Virus record (IMG/VR): IMGVR_UViG_3300025070_000012
Location: 1-64,000 of that record
Length of the DNA stretch: 64,000 bases
DNA from: a virus
Direction: 5' to 3' (one strand)
The notes beneath the pieces were generated by a model that ran no database searches, was not told the origin of the DNA, and was given only the letters and a program-made list of their open reading frames with translations. The translations under genes and the position numbers were made by a program. This document shows, piece by piece, positions 51,801 to 58,905 of the stretch (positions are counted from its first letter, which is position 1; every line of letters starts with the position of its first letter).

Positions 51801-54166
51801 TTCCAGTTGAACCAACTATATCTAACAGATTTGGTGCACGTTTCACTCCAACCACTGCCACATATGATCCATTAACTGGTATCTTTACTGCAGAAGTTGG
51901 CCCACACGCACTAAAAGTTGGTGATGCAATCTGGATGGCAGATGAAAGTATCGTAATGTCATGCGACATGGGTAGTGGTGCAGTAAACCACTCCTCACCC
52001 GCTGCACATCATCCTTACTTCAGAAAACCATGTCCGATTACTGGTGTAACACGTACATCGATCACAATGAATGTTGGTACTGGTGGTACTGGTAATTATC
52101 CTCACACATTTGTGAGTGCTGAAGTTGACGCTCTTGTTCAAGTAATTGGTAATCATATACCACAAGACTTCCGTCATCTACCTGCAGTATATCCAGAACG
52201 TACTGATCTTAAGGGTGAAGCAATGAAACTTGCAAACATGATTGCAGATGCTGCACTTGCAGAGGATCCATCAGGAATTCCTGCCCGTGTATCACCAGAC
52301 ACTTCATGGGTTCCAAGTAACATCATTGCATCTAAGAACTTGATTTCAGATATCTCTGATGAACTCGCAACGAAGGTTGTGGACTATGTATCTCGTGAGT
52401 GGGATGGACTATCATTCCCACGTGGTAAGTGTCGTCGTGATATGGGCTTCTTGGTTGATGCTGCATCACATGATGTTCAGTACGAAACAAACTATGCATC
52501 TCGTATCTCTGCACAGATCTACTTCGAAAACGGTGTATCTGTACTACCAGAAGATACTCGCAGACAAACTGCAGATGTATATCGTACAATGAAACTTCTG
52601 ATGTCTGACATCGTTCAAGAGATCGATACAACAAACACATCTATCACTACGACTGCACAAGACATCTCTGGTGATCCAGCAACTCCAACTGAGGGTACAG
52701 AAGTTGTTAACTTGATTGGTATCGTAGAAGACGTGATTCGTGAAGATAGTGTCGCTGCAATTCCTGCCCTACAGGAAGCGAATACTGCATGGGTATCAAG
52801 TGACTTGGTTGGTGCGAACAAACTTATCGAAGACAATAAAGTAGAACTCGCAGACAAGTTAATCGAATTCATCAACACTGAGTTCAACGTACTTGACTAT
52901 AACAAGTCTAAGTGTCGTCGTGATGTAGGATACCTACTAGATGCATTCTCATATGACTTGAACTACGGTGGTAACAGTGCATCTCGTTGGAACGCAGACT
53001 TCTACTTCTGGAACTCAGTATATCGTATCCCAGAAGATCAACGTGAAGCGACTGCGAAGTCCTATCGTGAACTAGGTAGAATTTGTAAGAAGATCGTTAC
53101 AGGTGATTACAAAGGTCAGTCACTCAAGTATGATACTGCAACTGAAATAGAGGCCAATAAAGTTGAAGGTCTCGCCAATATGTTCTATCTAACTCAGATA
53201 AATAAAGATACAAAAGAACTACAAACACTTATTGAACCAAATTATGATTGGGTTGAAAAACCATTTAGAGATGCAAAAGAAGTAATTCTGAAGAAACGTG
53301 GGCCTCTGCAGTATGATGTTGTAAGATTTGTTAACGCAACTTATAACTTTGTTGATATTAACTTGACAAGACGTGATGCAGGTAACTTGTTGCAGACTAT
53401 CGTCAACGACATCAAGTTTACTAACCCGAATACAGGACAACAAGGTTCGACTAAAGCGACAAGAACTTTCTCACAATCGTTCTTCGATCAAAAAGGTCAA
53501 CAGGTATTCCCAGTATTCAATGCAACAACGCCTGGGTTGAGATTCATGGGTACAGTGGCGGATATCTCTGCACGTAATGCGTTGCAGTCAGATCCAAACC
53601 TTACTCTGAAACCAAATATGGCGTGGATCGTTTCTGATGATGCAAATATAAACTTCTACCAAGGAACTATATACTATTGGAACGGTGGAGCATGGGTTAA
53701 TGACGGTCAAAATAATACTGATCTTCTATATGCGTTCTATAAAACATGGGATCGTATGAGAGACTTTATTATTGCGAACTATTCACCAGATGGAGCACAC
53801 AGTGCATTTATCACTGCTCTGTTTGATGATTGTTTGAAAGGTAACGTCCTAAGACCAGACGTGTTAACATTCGGTTCACTTGTTGAATCAATTGCTCACC
53901 AGTTTAACGGTGGTGCTGCAGGTGTTAACAGAACTGCGTTGCCACTGAACTTTAGAAACCTTGGGCCTGCAACGTCTGCGATTTCTTCGGTTCTCTCTGA
54001 AGATGGTGGTCGTGTAAGATGGTCTGGTGCAGACGAATTGAACAACCAGTACTTCGCAAGAGGTTTGAGAATTAACGGTAGAACAGGTCGAATCGAAGGA
54101 AGACCATTTACCTCATCTGTTCGTAAACTCGCAAGACGTGCATCGAACAGTAGAGCTGTAGTATAA
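42875..54166 (+). CDS. giant repeat-rich virion protein, 3763 residues
   Basis: The largest gene of the window. Residues about 50-360 form a pentapeptide-type helix in an exact 20-residue register (DSTANNVEITESTFSNGALF). Residues about 410-720 look like a right-handed beta-helix (HVEASSGDDRNPGTVLQPV, then SCGPGTYYTKGGIALPD). From about 790 to 3500 two repeat types alternate: nine copies of a beta module (YTPTxxxYDPxTG ... ISHPR ... GGYTGxHTF) and about twelve of a helical module (YDxAKCERDxGxLxDAxxxD). The C-terminus (GRVRWSGADELNNQYFARGL) resembles marine phage tail proteins. It is probably a long tail or whisker fibre, with no enzyme motif. Confidence 0.8.
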   Translation: MSKISELGSITGANTRTEDLFVIVNLVQGDDGTKNITRKELVQAIQYEIFDRITITGGKISGTTIFENVMNNNIMNDNEYNRGTINDTDVNRVDIDDSLFHDGDLRDSNANNLTITFSSFDNGTMDTVFGNNVTLVNSTIDDSTITDSTANNVEITESTFSNGALFDSTANNISITDSSFENGTLADSTGNNIVLDNSEFNQGIIRDSVANNIAITSSTFTDGGIFDSTANNVAMTNSTFTTGEISDSTANNVDIDSSTFVNGALANSTANTMTIIDSDFSDGTGNNNVFTNTTLEDSLIKDSVIANSTFTGELSDISLVDATIESSSMSNTGISESTMTGGKIEDTAINDATINRPDLVDFDMDLDNQFEPKIDENSWFALKNVKTGETERITYRQFFDEISKTTAKALKVHVEASSGDDRNPGTVLQPVRTLERAAELALEKAGGVYSRNDVNNAVHISCGPGTYYTKGGIALPDDCSLTSTSGQYATVIEALPGYEFENAVLVGSGCYVQGFSYTNWKVDNFDFPEGGFAIAYRPGAKLRRSPYIRDSSQLSNFLRADVEPPLQPFNSKGTLADLGREIYMEVGHSGTFSEGDEIVFGSGAVGFVSWDADVATDDRIYVRNLKGEINVGDTIISESGGTGNIAVIGIDDFPNPLVGRGGGCVLADRRVLDPDSLYTYLLTFGFTPRTQNGIGYVARDGAGVNGIGSLSIFTRCAFYALNGGQVTLNNSGTQFGDISMRAKGTTQFYAPRDTTVQIDLNAGGNTAFGDSILQNANNIIDDMVDYLTSNTSSGGLGYQGYDAEKCYRDTGIILDKLSQDIQTGSNYWGRLSGITYRSPISYVVPGEQLEETAGANRYLQGRLGTIFANANTEILERANTSYDELLNILENGEEYASPIVFTEVGNNETATAYTNARKQIQDNRKFIENELIDWIEDNDEFFAYNSIACRRDTQDYILPAVAQDLMLDTNYNSVTAGNAYYMNAAAKVINNQRDETVAAYKRLKEQTNEIIDANSFIGAIRSDSAFDNIIDALEEKRKTYTPTFVEYDPISGIMEVEIGQHRLHVDQKIILEKESITFECGLSGKDGEITHPRATDPAFMKPIPILEVTETTIVLQVGNAGGYTNIHYFKSADADCIRLAENCYTPVGSTYDPATGVTVVTFDDIHRIEAGDLIEIAPGGLTYECANTTTLQLVSISHPRPADKWFKNALQVTSITPYTITFNSGDAGGYTGAHSFTGALENAVQVIGKGILFSDDVGIDANKKNARKQLQANKKYIQDYMMGWIDNNFFIYDSAKCERDVQQYILPAVQQDMMLGTNWNSVQTGVGYYAGTASEVVGDQLPETVGAVSELKGLVADMTQAKYTPTDATYDPLSGITTLTLGTHDIEVGDSIKLAPEAITFSCANTSTGVIGTDSHPNPADPNYNKPFVVTAADATSITFQSGDANGYTGVHTFVSAQVDSVHHLVHDNFAIGTAGNAFDEIIHIMKGSGRSYTPTNATYDPLTGEMVVTIGTHSLTTDDQVMFAPESISFYCDANNVVISHPRRSDTDNYKKPLDITAVGLTTITVNAGDAGGYTGVHTFYKADPNSVSVYNETRKKTYTPTTATYDTATGDMVVTVGVHNLQVGQYIALEQESIVFTCALDGNQTEHAYPRLSDPWNKKPIKIKAATETTFTINVGGYANGTAHTFVRATEGAVRDDVVTFSDPAMIEEFKTPTGVAYTVGTGVFTLTIPNHGLSAGDRVELMPGSFTFTCGSDNNLSEISHPRPSDPPYRKPLTITATPDINTIQVNVGVGTGGAHTFVRVADNAVAVLRANADEVNAFETLQANRDFLANEVVGYLANTYFTYDSAKCERDTGFLIDAVKRDVLTGSNYNAVYMGKGYRIGTQGADTVVNDQLTETVGAFTWLKQQVSAKISGTAQTRAEAAFDEVIDIVTNGTSAADVINFGDSYVSNDALNTRGIIQSNKAFLQAEITAWLAVEYPSFTYDVAKCERDVGILVDAASYDIQHGSNVASINVARLYFENAVSVLPVEQRHITAESFQHIANVAKKLARNETVTPTTGNAVTPTSWTNVEYTPTDVTYNPISGIMVIDLGEAHNFVQDDYMIFDPESITLSCGSPVQEIVHPRPTDPVYEKPVRVLATTANTITLDVGDAGGYEEEHGFVSATTGAIKKYFSDFMGQRVEDLVNIVSDSIEEDTLLRLPAEIEPNDIGTAFYQTAAKGTIVGGGSTALEAVVKGGSGGIDGAQGGLISYNVGGPQQAYRTSKFSPFEFGPGNTGYAEEFQTATKLINGLTEKLQTEVTEYINETYNGVGFQQSKCTRDTGYLVDAVSEDILYGGNAATVKAAEAYFINSINLLPEYQYDATQAAFTHLADRAEKVVLETVIEPHFEGAYTPTDVDYDPVEGSMVLTLGAHDILEGDFIWFETEGITFECVNTATSSTVQISHPRAVAGDGYPDPAYLTPWPVKSVDATTVTLTGFNAGGYAGAHTFVSATADAIKHVQYQTVAQNFSGTATSTQVAQRVQDLMLVIANIVDDRTNENIPAVADAPTYTPLRTFARDQIQSNRKFLIEETVAFLNDSYYTYDGDKCFRDTGFLIDAVKWTSPNTPFTGQEYPLVQAATSYLTGTAGATRTRETQISELVGGLRFVKDKLRGIIRKEEKVLSKYDDTYLLEEQLDQGFESIIDMMTNPNANTTPIWSAEGYINGIRARENLQANKAFLQAETTAYIAIVHPSLTYDVAKCERDISHILDAVSWDMQYGAEENGTNVMTVNNARLYFENAVSVLPVDQRGPTADVFQHIATMADNIVRLIGVSKTAGNALDPVTSGLTATSTAHGTKVEELIEIIANAVLADDGIDGLPAMVDNSVFLKSTYPAGGVMYDIIEREKGTMQSAINTYIADNYNGLAYSESKCRRDLGYIIDGISHDLQYDGNWATHKNAEIYFENAINTLPKDQRDPTRRAFMHLGKTMETVLQRLPVEPTISNRFGARFTPTTATYDPLTGIFTAEVGPHALKVGDAIWMADESIVMSCDMGSGAVNHSSPAAHHPYFRKPCPITGVTRTSITMNVGTGGTGNYPHTFVSAEVDALVQVIGNHIPQDFRHLPAVYPERTDLKGEAMKLANMIADAALAEDPSGIPARVSPDTSWVPSNIIASKNLISDISDELATKVVDYVSREWDGLSFPRGKCRRDMGFLVDAASHDVQYETNYASRISAQIYFENGVSVLPEDTRRQTADVYRTMKLLMSDIVQEIDTTNTSITTTAQDISGDPATPTEGTEVVNLIGIVEDVIREDSVAAIPALQEANTAWVSSDLVGANKLIEDNKVELADKLIEFINTEFNVLDYNKSKCRRDVGYLLDAFSYDLNYGGNSASRWNADFYFWNSVYRIPEDQREATAKSYRELGRICKKIVTGDYKGQSLKYDTATEIEANKVEGLANMFYLTQINKDTKELQTLIEPNYDWVEKPFRDAKEVILKKRGPLQYDVVRFVNATYNFVDINLTRRDAGNLLQTIVNDIKFTNPNTGQQGSTKATRTFSQSFFDQKGQQVFPVFNATTPGLRFMGTVADISARNALQSDPNLTLKPNMAWIVSDDANINFYQGTIYYWNGGAWVNDGQNNTDLLYAFYKTWDRMRDFIIANYSPDGAHSAFITALFDDCLKGNVLRPDVLTFGSLVESIAHQFNGGAAGVNRTALPLNFRNLGPATSAISSVLSEDGGRVRWSGADELNNQYFARGLRINGRTGRIEGRPFTSSVRKLARRASNSRAVV
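43280..43730 (+). repeat. 60-bp tandem coding repeats (pentapeptide helix)
   Basis: About seven units of 20 codons with consensus DSTANN(V/I)xITxSTFxNGxLx. Four pentapeptide coils make each unit. The register is kept with no insertions, while the DNA has diverged at third positions. Confidence 0.8.
45255..53410 (+). repeat. two interleaved protein repeat families in the giant gene
   Basis: Family A (nine copies, first near 45990, last near 51840-52140) is a beta module ending in xHTFVxA. Family B (about twelve copies, first near 45260, last near 53340) starts with a CxRD motif and is helical. The last B copy has lost its cysteine. In several places B follows A in alternation; later B copies stand in pairs. 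Confidence 0.8.
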
Positions 54167-54178
54167 AAGGAAAGAAAC

Positions 54179-54634
54179 ATGGCATACTCACAATATGAAG
54201 ATGGAAACACAGGGATAACGGTCATTGTGACCTCCCAAGCACCAGATGCTTTGCCAATTGGATTTAACGCTGTATTAACTACAGAGTTTGATGAAGTTAT
54301 TACTGTCCCCCAGTTTAGAGTTCCCGAACTTGTTTTCGGGGGTAGTGAAACAATTGAGCCTGGCATCGGGGAAGTTATTTCACCACTCATTTTATGCAAC
54401 ACCACAAACGCTACTGCGACAGTTGATGTTAACATTTATAGATTCAGTAATTCGATAACTTATGATTTAATTAAAAATTTACCTGTACCTGCTTATGACA
54501 CAATCCCAATTCCAATTAACGGACAGTTCTTCGCTTCTGGTGATATCATGCAAGCACGTTGTAGTGCAAACCTTGCAATTACTGCAACGTTGTCATATAC
54601 GGTAGGCCAGGCGGAGGAATACGATGTCGACTAG
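54179..54634 (+). CDS. late structural beta-sandwich protein
   Basis: A 151-residue beta-rich protein (GFNAVLTTEFDEVITVPQF, TNATATVDVNIYRFSNSI, SANLAITATLSYTVGQAE). No family was recognised with confidence. It sits between the giant protein and the collagen-like fibre, overlapping the latter by eleven bases, so it may cap or join those fibres. Confidence 0.65.
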   Translation: MAYSQYEDGNTGITVIVTSQAPDALPIGFNAVLTTEFDEVITVPQFRVPELVFGGSETIEPGIGEVISPLILCNTTNATATVDVNIYRFSNSITYDLIKNLPVPAYDTIPIPINGQFFASGDIMQARCSANLAITATLSYTVGQAEEYDVD

Positions 54635-57600
54635 GTTTCGCACTTTTACTAATCGTGGATTTTCGATTGGTAATGGTATCCCACAAGATCCAGCGCAGTT
54701 AGATCCTGCTGCGTTTAAAGGTTCGGTAATTTACACGATTACCGACGAAATCCGTTATTCGGATGGAACGTCATGGATACCAGTTTCAGGTGCTCAAGGA
54801 ACCACAGGTTTTCAAGGCCCAGATGGACTCCAAGGTATTCAAGGTGAATATGGGCCAGGATTTACAATCATTGGTTCTGTACCAGATGTAGATTCGGGTG
54901 GAGATCCACAGGCAACTCTTAATGCTGCGTTTGGATCTGCAAGTGTCGGTGACGGTGTCATTGATGACGCAGACGAAGAACTATGGATTTATGACGGTGT
55001 AAACTGGATTAACATTGGTACGTTTAGAGGTGTCCAAGGTTTCCAAGGCGTACAAGGCACACAGGGTGTGCAAGGTGATCTTGGCGCAAAAGGTGTCCAA
55101 GGTTTCAGAGGATTTAGAGGTTTCCAAGGTGTGCAGGGCGCACAAGGTACTCAGGGTTTCCAAGGTATTCAAGGAGATCGTGGTTATCAGGGCGTACAAG
55201 GTATGCAGGGAACCCAAGGATTACAGGGTGATCAGGGTACTCAAGGATTGCAAGGCCCACAAGGCCCGCAAGGAACGCAGGGCGTTCAAGGTACACAAGG
55301 CCCACAGGGAACTCAAGGGTTCCAAGGTGTTCAGGGTACAGACGGTGCATTCGCAGGTCAGGGTGTGCAAGGGCCTCAAGGCCCTCAAGGTACTCAGGGA
55401 CTTCAAGGTGTACAGGGTACACAAGGCCCACAGGCATTCCAAGGTGTACAAGGTACGCAAGGTTGGCAAGGTGAGGCGATTCAAGGTATCCAAGGTCAAC
55501 AAGGCCCGCAGGGAGTACAAGGTACTCAAGGTCTGCAAGGTGATCAGGGTACTCAAGGCGTACAAGGCCCACAAGGCACAAAAGGTTTTCAAGGAAATCA
55601 AGGCGTTCAAGGTACACAAGGTGGAACTGGTGACACTGGTTTGCAGGGTCTTCAAGGGCCTCAAGGAACACAGGGTGTACAAGGCCTTGAAGGTTATTAC
55701 GGTGGTCTAACATTCGAGTGGATCAACAACTCAACATCTGGGGATATATTCCCTGGCGTTGGGTATTTTGCGTTGGTCTCTGGAAGTACAAACTCTTCTA
55801 CAGATGTTTACGCTGTTGACAAAATCTGGTTCGACGATAAACCATCTGATAGTAATAGACGTATTGACGATCTATTCAATTACATAGATTCAAATCCAGG
55901 CGTTCCAAAAGGTCAGATGATGATCAGAACGCCTCGTGATACAACTAACAATGACTTTGAATTCCTACTCTATCAAATCGATGATTGGACATGGGCAGGT
56001 AGTGGTGGTCAAGAAGACAACGGTTGGTTTGATGTTACATTTATTGAAAAATCTCTTTTAGGTTCTGGTGGTGCAAACACAGTTTCTTGGGATGATGCAA
56101 CTGCCCGTTATGGTGACACTGCAATCATTTCATTCATGCCTTCTGGCCCAGTTGGCCCAACAGGTATTCAAGGTGTTCAAGGTGATCTTGGTTTCCAAGG
56201 TACACAAGGATCTCAAGGATTCCAAGGATCTCAAGGCGCTCAGGGTATTCAGGGGTTCCAAGGATTCCAAGGTATTCAAGGGGAAGCCATTCAAGGTGTT
56301 CAAGGCCCACAGGGTACACTTGGTATTCAAGGTTTCCAAGGCATTCAAGGTATCCAAGGTCAAGAGGGATCTCGTGTATTTGAAGTAACCAATAACGGTA
56401 ACATTGCATACACGATTGATGGACAAGACAACCCAACACTACAGTTGTTGAGAGGTTTCACATATACATTTGATGTGAATGCGTCTGGACATCCATTCTT
56501 TCTTAAGACTTCACGTACACTTGGTACAGGTAACCAGTATACGCAAGGTGTCACGAATAACGGTGCTGCAGTTGGTCTAGTAACAATTAGGGTTGCGTAT
56601 AACGCACCAGATCAGATCTTCTACCAGTGTTCTCTCCATTCTGGTATGGGTGGAACAATTAATATTTCTGATCTTGGCCCTCAAGGTGTTCAAGGCCCAC
56701 AAGGTGTACAGGGTGATCTTGGTTTCCAAGGTGATTCGGGTTCCTTCGGTGGTGCAACATTTGACTACACATTCGATGGCGCAGGTACGACTGAGATTAA
56801 CACTGCAGTCGGTGATATTCGTTTCAATAGTTCAACATTCTCTAATGTTACAGAAATTTATATCGACGAACGTGATGATAACTTCGTAAATTTAGACACT
56901 TACTATGCATCACTTGATACGGTAACTGGACTTGTCAAAGGTTCTTTGGTTGTTAAATCAAAGGCAGATCCTACTAACTTCTTTGTCTTCGATTATGAAG
57001 ACATTACAGATGGTGGTGGATACTGGAAGTTCGAAGTTAATTATCTGACTGGTGCAGGTGCAAACTTTGCAGACAACGCAGACATCGTTGTCACATTTGC
57101 TCGTGCAGGTTCTACAGGTGCAGGCGTACAGGGTGCGCAAGGTACTGGTGGATTCCAAGGAACTGCAGGTAATCAGGGTATCCAAGGTGTTCAAGGTATC
57201 GGAAACCAAGGTACGCAGGGTATTCAAGGTATACAAGGTGACTTAGGTACACAGGGTTCAACAGGAACTGGAGCACAGGGTATTCAAGGCCCACAGGGTG
57301 CTGACGGTTTCCAAGGTGGATCAGGTTTCCAAGGTGCATCTGGTGCAGGTTCTCAGGGTGTACAAGGTATCCAAGGCGTTCAAGGTAATCAGGGTATTGC
57401 TGGTGAAGGCGCACAAGGTATTCAAGGTGGATTTGGTACACAAGGTGTCCAAGGTATGCAGGGTGCTCAAGGCCCAACTGCGCAAGGTTCAGGTGGTTTG
57501 CCTGGCCCGCCCGGCGCACAGGGTTTCCAAGGTATCCAAGGTTCTCAGGGTATTCAAGGTGGAACTGGATTTGGTAACGTTGGTAACCAAGGTGTACAAG

Positions 57601-58523
57601 GCCCTCAAGGCCCTCAAGGATTCCAAGGTACTGCTGGATTTATCGGTGGTTCTGGTGTACAGGGTGTACAGGGTGTTCAAGGCCCACAGGGTGCTGATGG
57701 TTCGGATAGTACTGCACAAGGTGCACAAGGCCCACAAGGTATGCAAGGCCCGCCAGGCATTGGTGAAGAAGGTCTTCAAGGTAATCAGGGTGTCCAAGGT
57801 TTCCGTGGATTCCAAGGTGAAGCGATTACTGGTGGAGGCGGTGTCCAAGGCCCTAGAGGTTTCCAAGGCCCACAAGGTGAAGGTGGTGTTCAAGGTGTGC
57901 CAGGATCTGGTGCAGATGGTGTGCAAGGTTTCAGAGGATTCCAAGGTGAGGCTGGTGAACCAGTTCAAGGCCCTGCAGGTGCAGGGGCGCAAGGTGCACA
58001 GGGTTATCAAGGTGTCCAAGGTGGGCCTGGCGTTCAAGGTGGAATCGGTGTAGGTGATGATGGTGCTCAGGGTGTCCAAGGTATTCAAGGCCCACAAGGT
58101 GATCTTGGTATACAGGGTATCCAAGGTGATTTCATACAGGGTGAACAGGGGATCCAAGGTGAACAAGGTCTCCTCGGTCTTCAAGGTTCAGACGGTCTGC
58201 AAGGCCCTGCTGGGCCAGGCAACTCTGCTGCAACTATTGATGTTCAGAACATCTATGGTAGTGGACTGGAAGCGTCTAACATGTTTGTCACGTTTGTGGC
58301 GGGTGGTTCTGGACAGAGAGATCTGTATGGTACACTTGGCCCGAACTCTGGTGGACAACAGAACTTCTTCTATAATACTAATGCCGATCAGATGTATATC
58401 GAAAATATCTCTGCAGATGGTAATGTATATGCAGCGGGTGCACTCATTGGTTCCCATCAGGATCCATCAAACAGAACATTGATTATCAGAGATGCCGCAG
58501 GGACTGTTGTGTGGGGTACTTAA
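54624..58523 (+). CDS. collagen-like tail fibre with cupredoxin-like domain
   Basis: A 1299-residue fibre. Three blocks of Gly-X-Y triplets (about residues 50-350, 510-570 and 830-1200) are strongly biased to glutamine at Y (GVQGTQGPQG type). Globular domains interrupt them. One, at about 580-685, is cupredoxin-like with H623 in GHPFFLKT and C669, H672, M675 in CSLHSGM. Two other domains (about 355-505 and 705-825) are beta-rich and unknown. The triplets should form a collagen triple helix; without prolyl hydroxylation stability would come from charged and glutamine contacts. It likely binds a receptor. The C-terminal 110 residues form a head domain. Confidence 0.85.
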   Translation: MSTRFRTFTNRGFSIGNGIPQDPAQLDPAAFKGSVIYTITDEIRYSDGTSWIPVSGAQGTTGFQGPDGLQGIQGEYGPGFTIIGSVPDVDSGGDPQATLNAAFGSASVGDGVIDDADEELWIYDGVNWINIGTFRGVQGFQGVQGTQGVQGDLGAKGVQGFRGFRGFQGVQGAQGTQGFQGIQGDRGYQGVQGMQGTQGLQGDQGTQGLQGPQGPQGTQGVQGTQGPQGTQGFQGVQGTDGAFAGQGVQGPQGPQGTQGLQGVQGTQGPQAFQGVQGTQGWQGEAIQGIQGQQGPQGVQGTQGLQGDQGTQGVQGPQGTKGFQGNQGVQGTQGGTGDTGLQGLQGPQGTQGVQGLEGYYGGLTFEWINNSTSGDIFPGVGYFALVSGSTNSSTDVYAVDKIWFDDKPSDSNRRIDDLFNYIDSNPGVPKGQMMIRTPRDTTNNDFEFLLYQIDDWTWAGSGGQEDNGWFDVTFIEKSLLGSGGANTVSWDDATARYGDTAIISFMPSGPVGPTGIQGVQGDLGFQGTQGSQGFQGSQGAQGIQGFQGFQGIQGEAIQGVQGPQGTLGIQGFQGIQGIQGQEGSRVFEVTNNGNIAYTIDGQDNPTLQLLRGFTYTFDVNASGHPFFLKTSRTLGTGNQYTQGVTNNGAAVGLVTIRVAYNAPDQIFYQCSLHSGMGGTINISDLGPQGVQGPQGVQGDLGFQGDSGSFGGATFDYTFDGAGTTEINTAVGDIRFNSSTFSNVTEIYIDERDDNFVNLDTYYASLDTVTGLVKGSLVVKSKADPTNFFVFDYEDITDGGGYWKFEVNYLTGAGANFADNADIVVTFARAGSTGAGVQGAQGTGGFQGTAGNQGIQGVQGIGNQGTQGIQGIQGDLGTQGSTGTGAQGIQGPQGADGFQGGSGFQGASGAGSQGVQGIQGVQGNQGIAGEGAQGIQGGFGTQGVQGMQGAQGPTAQGSGGLPGPPGAQGFQGIQGSQGIQGGTGFGNVGNQGVQGPQGPQGFQGTAGFIGGSGVQGVQGVQGPQGADGSDSTAQGAQGPQGMQGPPGIGEEGLQGNQGVQGFRGFQGEAITGGGGVQGPRGFQGPQGEGGVQGVPGSGADGVQGFRGFQGEAGEPVQGPAGAGAQGAQGYQGVQGGPGVQGGIGVGDDGAQGVQGIQGPQGDLGIQGIQGDFIQGEQGIQGEQGLLGLQGSDGLQGPAGPGNSAATIDVQNIYGSGLEASNMFVTFVAGGSGQRDLYGTLGPNSGGQQNFFYNTNADQMYIENISADGNVYAAGALIGSHQDPSNRTLIIRDAAGTVVWGT
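54780..58210 (+). repeat. collagen-like triplet coding repeats (three blocks)
   Basis: Nine-base and 18-base periodic DNA dominated by GGT(N)xxCAAGG-type units encoding Gly-X-Gln triplets, broken by non-repetitive domains near 55700-56140, 56360-56680 and 56740-57110. Such repeats can recombine and change fibre length. Confidence 0.85.
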
Positions 58524-58539
58524 TGTTTTGAGTGCGTTA

Positions 58540-58547
58540 TATAAATA
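58540..58547 (+). promoter_or_regulatory. late promoter ahead of the last two genes
   Basis: Exact TATAAATA, 21 bases before the start of the next gene, in the 45-base gap after the collagen-like fibre. Confidence 0.8.
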
Positions 58548-58568
58548 AAAGAAAAAAAGAGAACGTAG

Positions 58569-58904
58569 ATGGCCACTCAAGCAAACATTTATATAGACCA
58601 AGGTACAGATTTTCGTGTCGACTTAAACTTGTTTGACGGCGACGACGATCCGTTAGCGATATCTGTACTCGATTTCTTCGCTGACATTAAAAAAATATAC
58701 ACGACAGGCAGCCCGCTTACTAGTTTTACTATCGAAAAGGATCTGGCGACAGCAACAATAACGCTCGTCCTTACTGATGTTCAAACGCAATCTTTGAAGC
58801 CAGGGAAATACCAATATGATGTACTAATGCGAAAACAATCTGGAGAAATGTCGAAGATACTTGAGGGACTTGCCTTTATCGTAGATACAATTACAGAGGT
58901 CTAA
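58569..58904 (+). CDS. small virion beta-sandwich protein
   Basis: A 111-residue protein (NIYIDQGTDFRVDLNLFDGDD, LADIKKIY region, LKPGKYQYDVLMRKQSGE, GLAFIVDTITEV). The pattern of a dyad of strands closed by KYQYDVLM recurs in small phage structural proteins encoded next to tail fibres. Function is unknown; it is likely a fibre adaptor. It ends one base before the start of the following fibre gene. Confidence 0.65.
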   Translation: MATQANIYIDQGTDFRVDLNLFDGDDDPLAISVLDFFADIKKIYTTGSPLTSFTIEKDLATATITLVLTDVQTQSLKPGKYQYDVLMRKQSGEMSKILEGLAFIVDTITEV

Positions 58905-58905
58905 G

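Noticed and set aside
55114-55713. A 199-codon leftward frame opposite the collagen-like gene (others lie at 55221-55682, 57489-58184)
   Set aside because: It is a low-complexity shadow of the triplet repeats, with no ribosome binding site and no promoter on that strand.
54780-58210. Regular short repeats that could suggest a CRISPR array
   Set aside because: The period is nine or eighteen bases in a continuous coding frame; there are no spacers of constant length and no cas genes.
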